Shown here: in pieces, positions 1-9,000 of the stretch
Layout: every line of letters starts with the position of its first letter
Position numbering within the stretch: position 1 is the first letter of the stretch
Source: Micromonospora sp. WMMD1082
Lineage (GTDB): Bacteria > Actinomycetota > Actinomycetes > Mycobacteriales > Micromonosporaceae
Direction of reading: 5' to 3'
Length of the DNA stretch: 64,000 nucleotides
Assembly (NCBI RefSeq): GCF_029626175.1
Contig: NZ_JARUBM010000002.1
Span: forward strand, 2,435,001 to 2,499,000
Translations under genes and position numbers: made by a program
Notes under the pieces: model-generated
The model's database searches: none
What the model saw: only the letters and a program-made list of their open reading frames with translations
Told to the model about the DNA's origin: nothing

Positions 1-376
1 ATCCCGCCTCGCCTGGACCATCGGATTTGGCAGGCCGGCCGCTGCGGTCTCCCGCACGCTCGCCCGGTGCCCTGCCGGTCGTCAACCTTACCCGGTCGGC
101 TCCGCCTCACCAAATCCGCCCCTCGGCGTCCTGGTGGAGCCCCGCCCGGCCGCGTCCATTGAGGAGTTGACCCTCCCTGAACCCGGTGCCATCCCGGATC
201 AGGCCCACCGGGCTTTCGCCCTGTTTGCCCCGTTCCGCGCTGGCAGAGAGAAAGTTACGCGTCCACCGGATTGATCGTCAAATCCGGGGGGAGCGGTCCC
301 CGTCACACCAGCCGCTCCGGCGACGGGCGACTCCGACGTGGACCCGACGGCGGCGGCCCGCAACTGGATCCCCGGC
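1..376. other. No recognisable gene
   Basis: High-G+C sequence before the first supportable gene. The open frames here have no recognisable product, no convincing ribosome binding site and no tRNA-like cloverleaf. I see nothing annotatable; a gene end truncated by the window edge cannot be excluded. Confidence 0.5.
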
Positions 377-628
377 TCAGCGCGTACGCCGATGGGATGC
401 CCGCCAGGCGCGGAGGCCGAGCAGGCCGACGGTCGTGCCGATGGCCAGCGATGCGACGATCAGCAGGGCATGGATCCAGAGGAAGCTGGTCGCCGGCCAC
501 TCCCCGACGGTACCGCTGGCCCACGACCTCGGGTCCTTCCAGATGGCCACCGCGAACCGGGGCCAGATCACCCAGGTCCACCCGCCGACCCCGGTGAGAA
601 AGACCGCCCAGCCACGCGACAACACCAT
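377..628 (-). CDS. SCO4848-like small integral membrane protein
   Basis: A protein of about 83 residues of unknown function, predicted in the cytoplasmic membrane. It begins MVLSRGWAVFL and contains a W-rich first hydrophobic helix (GWTWVIWPRF), the motif IWKDPRSW, then FLWIHALLIV leading into a second helix and a basic tail. This pattern matches the small SCO4848-type membrane proteins of Streptomyces and Micromonospora from memory of the family. An alternative in-frame ATG lies at 652, but the family usually starts at MVLSRGW, so 628 is preferred. No Shine-Dalgarno sequence is obvious for either, so a leaderless transcript is possible. It is divergent from the gene at 697 across 68 bases, which must hold both promoters. 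Confidence 0.72.
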   Translation of the reverse strand: MVLSRGWAVFLTGVGGWTWVIWPRFAVAIWKDPRSWASGTVGEWPATSFLWIHALLIVASLAIGTTVGLLGLRAWRASHRRTR

Positions 629-696
629 GGTCGGCGAGTATGCCAGCGGCATGACCGGGACGGTCGCAAGCGCGTCCGATCGGTACGGTGGAACCC

Positions 697-1239
697 ATGA
701 ATCCCCCGCTCGCGCGCACCAACGCGGAGGCGCACCTCTACATGGATCTGCACCCCTGCTCATGCGGGGAGACCGCGTTTCCCCGGCAGAGTGCGGTCGT
801 CGCGCTGGCCGACGGTGACCTGGCGAGCCGCTACACCGGCGCATGCGCGGGTTGCGGCCAGGACCGGGAGTTCGTCTTCCGGTTGCCGGCGACGATCGGT
901 GGAACGGGCAACGGATTCCACTACGGCGGCGACGAACCGTCCCAGCTACTCGATCCCGGCGAGTGGCTTCTCGTCGCCGACGCGTACGCCGGTCAGGTGC
1001 CGGCGGAGCCGGCGGCCGGCGCGGCCGGGCAACGGGCCCGCGCCGCGCTGACCAGGGCCGTCGCCGCGCTCGACGAGGTCGGCAAGTTCATTCCGGCTGG
1101 TGGCGGCGCCGTCCCGCCGGGCGCCTTCACCAGCGACCGCGGGCGGCAGTTGCATCAGCGCGAGCCGGGCCGGTTCCGGCGGGACCGGTTGACCGCGGTC
1201 CGCGACGCGTACGCGGGGATGCTGTCACACCTCGGCTGA
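697..1239 (+). CDS. Hypothetical protein with two cysteine pairs
   Basis: An unrecognised soluble protein of about 180 residues. The N-terminal half contains a CxC pair (HPCSCGE) and, about 30 residues later, a CxxC pair (CAGCGQ). Together they could form a small zinc ribbon. The C-terminal half is alanine-rich and helical and ends near LTAVRDAYAGMLSHLG. The ATG at 697 is used; an in-frame GTG at 688 is the only other plausible start. No strong ribosome binding site precedes either. It converges on the SUKH immunity genes with a 17-base gap, next to the giant toxin locus. An immunity or accessory role is therefore conceivable but unsupported by any motif. Codon use matches its neighbours. Confidence 0.7.
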   Translation: MNPPLARTNAEAHLYMDLHPCSCGETAFPRQSAVVALADGDLASRYTGACAGCGQDREFVFRLPATIGGTGNGFHYGGDEPSQLLDPGEWLLVADAYAGQVPAEPAAGAAGQRARAALTRAVAALDEVGKFIPAGGGAVPPGAFTSDRGRQLHQREPGRFRRDRLTAVRDAYAGMLSHLG

Positions 1240-1256
1240 GCAGGCCCGAGTCCTGG

Positions 1257-2102
1257 TCAGCGCGGCCCGTCCTCGTAGTTGCGAGGGCCGGTGGCGGCGC
1301 CGGGCGGCAGGAGTTGCGCCGGCGGAAGGTGATCCAGATCCATCGGGGTCAGCCGGCCGATGAGTTCGTACGTCGACCAGGCCACCGCGCGCAGCTTCCG
1401 TTCCCGGGCGACGGAGGCGACGGGGCCGGGCGGGCCGACCAGGTCCAGCTCGTGCACGAAGAAGACCGTCTCGTTGCCCGCTTCTCCGACCGAAACCACC
1501 AGCAGGCCGCCGGAGGGCCTGGCGATGACCAGCCAGGCCGGCGACAGCCAGGGATCCCGGTGTACGCGCTGTGCCTGCACCAGGTCGAAGGACGGATACT
1601 CCGGATGTACGCCGAACAGCGGACGCTCCGGCAGCAGGGTGAACGGTACGCCCGGAATGTGATGTTCCGTCTCGGGCCGCGCCCCGTTGTTCCGGCCCAG
1701 CCATTCGCGATAGCTCGGCGGCAGCCGGACCCCGAGCGCCGCCTCCACCGACTGGAGCTGCGCCTCGTCAAGCTGCCCGTACGGTCGGAGCCGGGCCGGC
1801 TTCCAGAGGTGGCCGGTTGGCGGCCTCATCATCTCGTTCTCGTCCACTCGCCGGACGGTGACCTCCCAGTCGTCCGCGCTGGACATGTCGAGGTCAGCGA
1901 AGCGCCAGGTCTCCTCACCCACCGCGAAGGTCTCACCGAGCGCGACCTCGTGGGCGAGCGACTCCTCGCTCTGGAAGGGCATGACGATGATCTCGGCGCG
2001 GACCGGCGGCCCGACGTCGACCCAGCGGACCCCGAGCCGGGCCGGCCCGACACTCACCGTCGCGTTGTTCGGGATGGCAGTCAGGTGAGTGAACGAGCGC
2101 AA
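1257..2102 (-). CDS. SUKH-family immunity protein, copy 2
   Basis: A protein of 281 residues. The N-terminal ~95 residues (LGVRWVDVGPP, ETWRFADLDM, WEVTVRRV) form a small beta-rich domain resembling DUF6406. Residues ~105-260 are a SMI1/KNR4 (SUKH) domain with the hallmark E-x-x-LG-x-x-LPPSYREWL helix and a late FFVHELDLVG strand. SUKH proteins neutralise toxins of polymorphic systems in the cytoplasm. The start is TTG: the stretch GGGAGAAG, six bases, TTGCGCTC is conserved in the paralogue upstream, giving a shared ribosome binding site and start. It is a tandem duplicate of the gene at 2175 and the last gene downstream of the giant toxin, whose two C-terminal modules are also a tandem duplicate, so it may pair with one calpain-like module. 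Confidence 0.85.
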   Translation of the reverse strand: MRSFTHLTAIPNNATVSVGPARLGVRWVDVGPPVRAEIIVMPFQSEESLAHEVALGETFAVGEETWRFADLDMSSADDWEVTVRRVDENEMMRPPTGHLWKPARLRPYGQLDEAQLQSVEAALGVRLPPSYREWLGRNNGARPETEHHIPGVPFTLLPERPLFGVHPEYPSFDLVQAQRVHRDPWLSPAWLVIARPSGGLLVVSVGEAGNETVFFVHELDLVGPPGPVASVARERKLRAVAWSTYELIGRLTPMDLDHLPPAQLLPPGAATGPRNYEDGPR

Positions 2103-2174
2103 CCGATCTTCTCCCGTCCGGTCAGCCAGGCCACTGGCTGCTCAGTGCCGCGACCAGGCCCGTCCGCGCCTTGT

Positions 2175-3017
2175 TCACGGCTGCCCATTCTCGTAGTTGT
2201 CCGGGTTGGTGAAAGTGCCCGGCGGCAGCATCGGCACCGGTGGTAGGTGATCCAACTCCTTCGGAGTCAAGCGGCCGATGAATTCGTCCATCGACCACGC
2301 CACCGCACGTAGCTTTCGTTCGCGAGCGGCGGCGGCGGGCGGGCCGGGCATCCCCACCAGGTCCAACTCGTGCACGAAATAGACGTTGCCACTCATCGAC
2401 TGAGCCGACACCACCAGCAGACCACCGACCGGATTTGCGATCACCAGCCAGTCCGGCGACAGCCAACGATCCCGGTGTGTGCCCTGCGCATGCACCAGGT
2501 CGAAGAGCGGATACTCCGGATGTACGCCGAACAGCGGACGCTCCGGCAACAGCGAGAACGGCGCACCTGGTACGTGATGCTCCACCTCCGGCAGCGCACC
2601 GTTGTTCCGGCGCAGCCAGTCCCGGTAGTCCGGCGGCAGCGGATGCCCCAGCGCGGCCTCCACCGACCGGAGTTGCGCCTCGTCCAGCTGCCCGTAGGGG
2701 CGCAGCCGGGCCGGCTTCCAGAGATGACCAGCGGGCGGCTCCATCACCTCGTTCTCGTCCACCCGCCGGACGGTGACCTCCCACTCGTCCTCGCTGGACA
2801 TGTCAAGATCGGCGAAGCGCCACGTCTCCTCACCCACCGGGAAGGTCTCACCGAGCGTGACCTCGTGGTGCGGGGACTCCTCGTTCCAGTGCGGCATAAC
2901 GATGATCTCGGCGCGGACGGGCGGCCCCACGTCGACCCACCGCACTCCGAGCCGGGCATGCCCAATATCGACGGGGATATTGTTGGGAATCGATGTGACC
3001 TCGGTAAAGGAGCGCAA
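2175..3017 (-). CDS. SUKH-family immunity protein, copy 1
   Basis: A paralogue of the 1257-2102 product with the same two-part plan: a DUF6406-like N-terminal domain and a SUKH domain (VEAALGHPLPPDYRDWLRRNNGA, about residues 105-260). The TTG at 3017 is preferred over the upstream ATG at 3047. The preceding GGGAGAAGAG and the TTGCGCTC context are shared with the paralogue, whereas the extra ten residues from the ATG have no counterpart there. With this start the gene begins 32 bases after the giant toxin stop, consistent with co-transcription. The family binds and inhibits polymorphic toxins. The target is inferred to be one of the two calpain-like modules immediately upstream, because both toxin modules and immunity genes are duplicated side by side. 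Confidence 0.85.
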   Translation of the reverse strand: MRSFTEVTSIPNNIPVDIGHARLGVRWVDVGPPVRAEIIVMPHWNEESPHHEVTLGETFPVGEETWRFADLDMSSEDEWEVTVRRVDENEVMEPPAGHLWKPARLRPYGQLDEAQLRSVEAALGHPLPPDYRDWLRRNNGALPEVEHHVPGAPFSLLPERPLFGVHPEYPLFDLVHAQGTHRDRWLSPDWLVIANPVGGLLVVSAQSMSGNVYFVHELDLVGMPGPPAAAARERKLRAVAWSMDEFIGRLTPKELDHLPPVPMLPPGTFTNPDNYENGQP

Positions 3018-3049
3018 GGGCTCTTCTCCCTGTCCTGCCAAAGGCATCG

Positions 3050-6000
3050 TCAGCCGTCCACCATCTCGTACAGCGCCGGTTCGGGCGGCAATGTGAACCC
3101 GAGCAACTCCCGGGCGATGCGCTCCGCCTCCACCCGCATGATCGGCACGGACCCACCCTCGCCCGGCGCACCGCCGCTGGTCCAGTGCGCCGAGCGCTGC
3201 CCCTGCTCGGACGACACCACCACGAGCAGGCCATTCACCGTACCGTCAGGGCCGAGCAGGGCGTGGTAGCCGATGGTGGCTCGCTCGTCATCAAGGTAGG
3301 TACGGCCCAGCGAATGCCGGCGAGGTCGGGCAGTCGCGCCAACTGACGCCTCCGGCCTGCGTGGCTCTGGCACGGACGGCATCAGTGGTGACGGGAACAC
3401 GGGAGAGGGATCGGGCGCCGTCGACCGGCCGGGTACCACCACAGCGTGTGCCGCGACAGCCGGGTCAGCGCTGTCCAGGTGCGCGTAGGCACCGCTCGTC
3501 AGGTCCAGGAAGTCCCGCACCGGCATGGGATCGGGATGATCCCGGTTCCATGGGTTGCGCAACCACACCTGGCCGTCGGCGACCGCGATCACCTCGTAGG
3601 CGTGACCGGCAACAAGCCCGAACGGAAGTTGCTTGCGGATCGCCTGCGGGTAGGTCCGCTCCGGCCTGGTACCAGTGATCACTGGGCTTCCGCTGGCGAG
3701 CAGGGCCGCCAGTTGCGCCTGCACGGCGGCCTCCTGCCCCGGCCGCCCGTCGAAAACGGACATCCGGCTCGGCGAACCGGTCAGTTGGGTCAGCAGTTCC
3801 GCCTGCATCTGGGGTGTACTGCCGACATGCATTCGGGCATAGCCGGTGGGCGCCGACCTCAGCGGGTTGTCCTCGCTGTGCCACGCCCGCCAGTTCGTCT
3901 GCCATTGTTCGTGCCGCTGGCCGCTCCAGGTGCGGTCGACCGCCGCCAGAGCCTTCTCCAACAGCGAGGCCCACGCCGTACCGTTCAGATGCTGGTCGGC
4001 ATACGCCGTCTGCCCATGGGCGACCGATCGCAGTGGCACATCCGGGTGCACGGTGATCCGGAGTCGGCGGCCGGTGGGCGTCATCGCGTCGCCGAGCACG
4101 GTGCTCTCGTGCAGCAACACGTCCACCGTGCCGTCCGGGTTCGGTTGGAAGAGCCGGGCCAGCGCGTCCGGCCGATGACCGGCGACGGCAGCCATGCTGG
4201 CGAGCATCCCGCAGTCCCCGAGCATTCCCTGCCGCACCTGCTCACGGCGGGGTGGACCGTCGAAGAGCGGCGCCGGTTGTCCGGTCCGGGCGTCCCGTGG
4301 TGATCCGTACTCCACCGGGCGCTTCGGGTTCGGGGCGGGCAGGGTGACCCGGTCGGCGACGACCGCGATCTCGCCGAGGGTCTCCGTCGGCTCGACCTCG
4401 ACCTCGACGGCGGGTTCGGGTGGCAGCATCGCCCGCAGCGCGTCGGTCAGCGCGTTCGGGACCAGCGCCATCAGCCGCGCGTCGGTCACGTAGTGGAAGG
4501 TGTGCGTGCTGAGCACCGCCATGGCCGCCGGATTCGACCCGTACGTGACGCGGAAGGTGGCGCCGACCCGGCTTCGGTCCTCGCTGAGCAGTGCCTTCCG
4601 GCCGGCCTCTGTGCTCAGGTCGAACGCCGGCGCCGATCCGGTCAGCGGAAACTCCGGGGCGCCGTCGAGGGTGTACGGGCGCAGGTCGAAGCGGCCGGTC
4701 AGGTCGACGTAGATCCCCTCGGCGGCGATCCGGTCGGCCAGCCGGGGATCGACCTGGCGGATCGGGTCCAGCAGTGCGGGCGGCACGCCGATGACCTGCC
4801 CGGCCAGGGCCGGCATCCGGGGCAGCGAGGACTGGCTCCGCTCCCCGTGCACGGCCAGCTCCCGCAGTGTCGCGTCCAGCGCGGCGGCCGGCGGTGGCTG
4901 GAAGTCGGGGGCCAGCCGACTGCGGTAGTCGATCGCCCGGAACCGCTCGACCGCCGTCTGGGTGGGGCTGTGGGCGAGGACGCCGGCCACCGCGTCCGGC
5001 GTGATGATCGGCAGGCTCAACCGCATCACGTGGTTCCACACGTCACCGGGAAGGACCGCGAGGCGGGCCGCTGCCTCCGGCGTACCCCAGCGCAAGCCCA
5101 GCCGGTCGACCAGCGCGTCGATCTCGACGCGCATGGCCAGCCGGGCGGGGGCATCGGCCTGCGCGTACCCGGCGGCCATCAGGCGCAGCTCCGCGAGCCG
5201 CCCACGGTCCCGCGCGGTGAGGCCGGCCGGATCGATCGGCCCGTCGGCGACGCCCTGGTCGAAGAGCCCGACCGTGGCCTCGCCGGTCTCGTGCCGGGCC
5301 AGCAGTTCGGCCGCCTCGTGCGCCACCGCGCGGTCGATTGTGCCGTCGGCAGCCCGGTCCGAGATCGTGAGGGTGAAGGTGCCGCCGAGGTTGCGGACGG
5401 TCTGGGCCACCACGCCGTCGGCGAGGGAACCGGCGGTGACGCGGATACGCAGCGGCTCCAGCCCGGCGGAGCGGACCTCGACGGTGTCCGGCGCGACGGT
5501 GACGACCTGGTCCGCACCGATCGGCTCGGCCAGCGCGGGCAGGACCGTGCGGGCCCGGTCCGCCACCGCCGTGGCATCGGCCACCGGCCGGCCCTGACCG
5601 TGGAACTCCGAGCCCGGCAGCGCCGCCACGGTGCTGCGCGCCAGCTCGACGTGGGCGTACCAGGGGCTCATCAGGTCGAGGAACGCGCGCACGGGCATCG
5701 GCGACGGATGGCTCGAATTCCACGGGTTGCGCAGCTGCACCTGACCGTTCGCCACCGACACGATCTCGTACGCGTGCCCTGCGTAGAGCCCGTGGGGCGG
5801 CTTGCCGCCCGGGTAGGACGAGTAGGCGTCGGCCGGCCGGGTACCGGTGATCAGCGGGCTGCCGGCGGCGAGCAGGGCCGCGAGCCGCGCCTCGGCATCG
5901 GCCTCCCGCCCGGGTGTCGGGTCGAGCTGACTCACCCCGGTGGGCAGCCCGGTGAGCTGGGTGAGCAGCTCCGCCTGCACCAGGCGCCTGCTGCCGTTGC

Positions 6001-9000
6001 CCAGCCGGGCGTAGCCGAGCGGGGCGGCCTGGGCGGCGTCCACGCCCGGCCGGGCCGTCCACTGCTGCTGCCACTGGTTGTGGCGCTGCTGGGCCCAGGT
6101 GCGGTCGATCGCGGCGATCGCCTTCTCCAACAGCGAGGCCCAGGCCGTGCCGACCACCGACTGGTCGGCGTACGCGCTGCGTCCGTTCGAGTGCGGGTGC
6201 AGCGGTACGTCGGGCCAGACCGTGACCCGCAGGTGGCGCCCGGTCGGCGTGACCGTCTGACCCGGTCCGCTCGCCTCGTGCAGGAGCACGTCGACCGAGC
6301 CGTCCGGGTTCGGCTGGAACATCCGCGCGACGGTGTCCGGCAGGTGGCCGGCGACCGAGCCGATCACGGCGATCATGCCGCAGTCGCCGAGCGCGCCCTG
6401 CTGCACGTCCTCCCGCTTCGGCGGGCCGTCGAACAGCGGTGGCGGCTGCCCGGTACGGGCGTCCAGCGCCGGGCCGTACGCCGGCCCGGGCTTGTTCGGG
6501 GCGTCCGGGGGCAGGGTCACCCGGTCGGCCACCACCCTGGTGTCGCCGGATGGCCCCTGGCTCGACGCGGTCTCCACCCGCCCGGCAGGGGGCGGCGGTG
6601 CGGGGGTGATGCCGCGCAACGCCTCGGTCAGCACGTCGGGCACCAGGCCCATCCAGCGGGCCGTTCCCTGGTAGTGGAAATCGTGGTCGGTGAGCAGGGT
6701 GACGCCCTGCCCCCCGGGCAGCCCGCGCAGCGCGGCCCGGGAACGTTGCCGGTCCTCGTGCAGCTGGGATTGTCGGCCGGCCTCGGTGGTGAGGTGGAAC
6801 GCCGGGCGGGCCGCGCCGAGGTCGATCGCCGGCACGCCCGTCGCCATGTACGGGCGCAGGTCGTAGCGGCCGGTCAGGTCGACGTAGATGCCCTCGGCGG
6901 CAAGCCGGTCGGCGAGTTGCGGGTCCACCACCCGGATCCGGTCCAGCTGCTTGGTGGGCAGCGCGACGATCTGCCCGGCGAAGGCGGGCATCCGCGGCAT
7001 GCTGGACTGCGCGTGCTCGGCCCCGGCGGCGAGTTCCCGCAGCCGGGCGTCCAGCTCGGCCTGCGCCGGCACCTGGAAGTCCGGTGCCAACCGGGACCGA
7101 TAGTCGATCATCCGGATGCGCTCGACCTCGGTGAGGGTCGCCGCACCCGCCAGCACCGAGGAGACCGCTTCGGGCGTGATCGTCGGCGCGCTGAGCTGCA
7201 TCAGATGGGCCAGCACATCGCGGGGGAGCAGGGCCCACCGAGCCCGGATGTCCGGGTCGCCCACCCGGAGGCCGAGGTGGTCGGCGAGGGCGTCGATCTC
7301 GGCGCGTACGGCCAGGCGGGTGGCCGGATCGGCGCCGGCGTACGCGGCGGCGAGCAGCCGGATCTCGGCCAGCCGGCCCCGGTCGTGGGCGGTGAGCCCG
7401 GCCGGGTCGATCGGGCCGTGGTCGACGCCCGGGTCCAGCGGGCCGACCAGGGGACGGCCGGACTCGTGCAGCGCCACCAGCTCGGCGACCTCGTGCGCGA
7501 GCGCCCGCGCCACCACCTGGTCGGCGGCCCGGTCCGACACGGTGACCGTGAAGGTGCCGTCGGGATTGCGGGTCGACTGGGCGACCACCGCATCGGTCAG
7601 CGGACCGGTGGTGAGCCGCACGGTCAGCGGGTACTGCCCGGCCGAGCGGATCTCGAACCGGTCGACACCGGTCGGGACCACCGCGTCCACCTGGGCGTAC
7701 GGTGCCACCTGCGGCAGTGCGGACCGGGCCACATCCAGCACCGCCGCCGGGTCGGCGGCTGGTCGACCCAGGCCGTGGAACGTGGAGCCCGGAACGGCAC
7801 TGGCGGTTATCGAGCCGGCCGTCGATACGCTGCCGTCATGGCCACGCCCGCCGAGATCTACGCCGCCATCCTCGCCAACCCCGACGACCTCGACCTGCGC
7901 CGACGATACGCCGACGCCATCGAGGCCACCGACCCCGAGCACGCCGAGCTGATCCGCCTCGACATCAACGGTGGCAGTACCCCGCGACGCCTGCGGCTCT
8001 GGCGCAAGCTCGGTCCCCGGCTCGCCCGTCCGGTCGAGGACCTGGTCGACGAGTGGCGGGTGCGGCGTGGATTCGTCGAATCGGTCACGATGCGCGCCGC
8101 CGCCTTCCTCGACCACGGGATCGAGGTCTGGCGGGCGGTTCCCGTCCGGCACCTGGTGCTGACCGGCGCTGTCGGGCACACCGCCGAGGTCGCCGCGTCG
8201 CCCCTGCTCGAGAGCCTGGTCGGGTTGGACCTGAGCGGGAGCCCGATCGGTGATGGCGGTGTCAGACACCTCGCCGGGTCGACGCGCCTGGGCCGGCTGC
8301 GCTGGCTTGGACTGTCCAGCTGCGACATCGGCGCCGAGGGGGCGGAGGCCCTCGCCGCCAGCCGGAACCTGCCCAGCCTGCGTTACGTCGAGTTCGACCG
8401 CAACCGGGTCGAGATCCTGCCGTACGGCTTCGGCCAGGACATCGACGGCCGGTCGATCCGGGTCGAAACGCCCCCGCTCGGGCAGCGACTCATCGACCGG
8501 TACGGGCCGCTGCCCTGGCTGGACGTCCAGTGGGCCTGGAAGGGTCCGCCCCGGTACATCGACGTCTGAGCCGTCCGGGTCTGGTCGAGGGGCGGGCGCG
8601 GTCGACCTGCCGCCCGTCGGCGCGACTCCGGGCCGGTTCGCTTCGGTGATCCGCTGGGCGTGGAACCGGATGCTGGGCTGGATGCCGCGGGAGTCATCGG
8701 GGAGGGCGGCAGCCTGGGCGACCAGGAGCGCCCGCACCGCCGCTGGCGTGGCCGTCGCCGCGACGACACCGGGGGCGACGCTGGCCGCGCCCAAGACCCG
8801 GAGTTGCCCCGAACCGTCCCGCAGACCGAGCACGTCGGTTTCGGAGTTCTCGACGGCCGGCGGGCCCTCCAGCGGTTCCAGTCCCACCCCGGAGAGCAGG
8901 TTGGCGACACCGCCGGGGAAATCCGCTGCCTGGCCGATCGAGAGAACCACACGGTCGTACGCCTGCCGGCTGCCATCGGTGAACTCCACCAGGAAGCCGC

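Noticed and set aside
843..2246. A long plus-strand frame across the SUKH gene and its upstream neighbour
   Set aside because: It overlaps two genes with recognisable products on the correct strands and has Arg-rich shadow composition.
5230..7560. A zinc metalloprotease (HExxH) in the calpain-like module N-termini
   Set aside because: The motifs read AHEVAEL and AHEAAEL; the second histidine is a glutamate in both copies, so this is not an HExxH site.
4493..7837. The upstream part of the plus-strand frame containing the LRR gene
   Set aside because: Only the last 243 codons from ATG 7838 show a conserved domain; the rest is antisense to the calpain-like modules.
7838..8569. Treating toxin residues ~3669-3912 as an authentic protein domain
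   Set aside because: This stretch is the exact antisense of a gene with TIGR02996 and LRR motifs and reads as Asp/Pro/Gly/Val-rich shadow sequence. It can at most be a linker.
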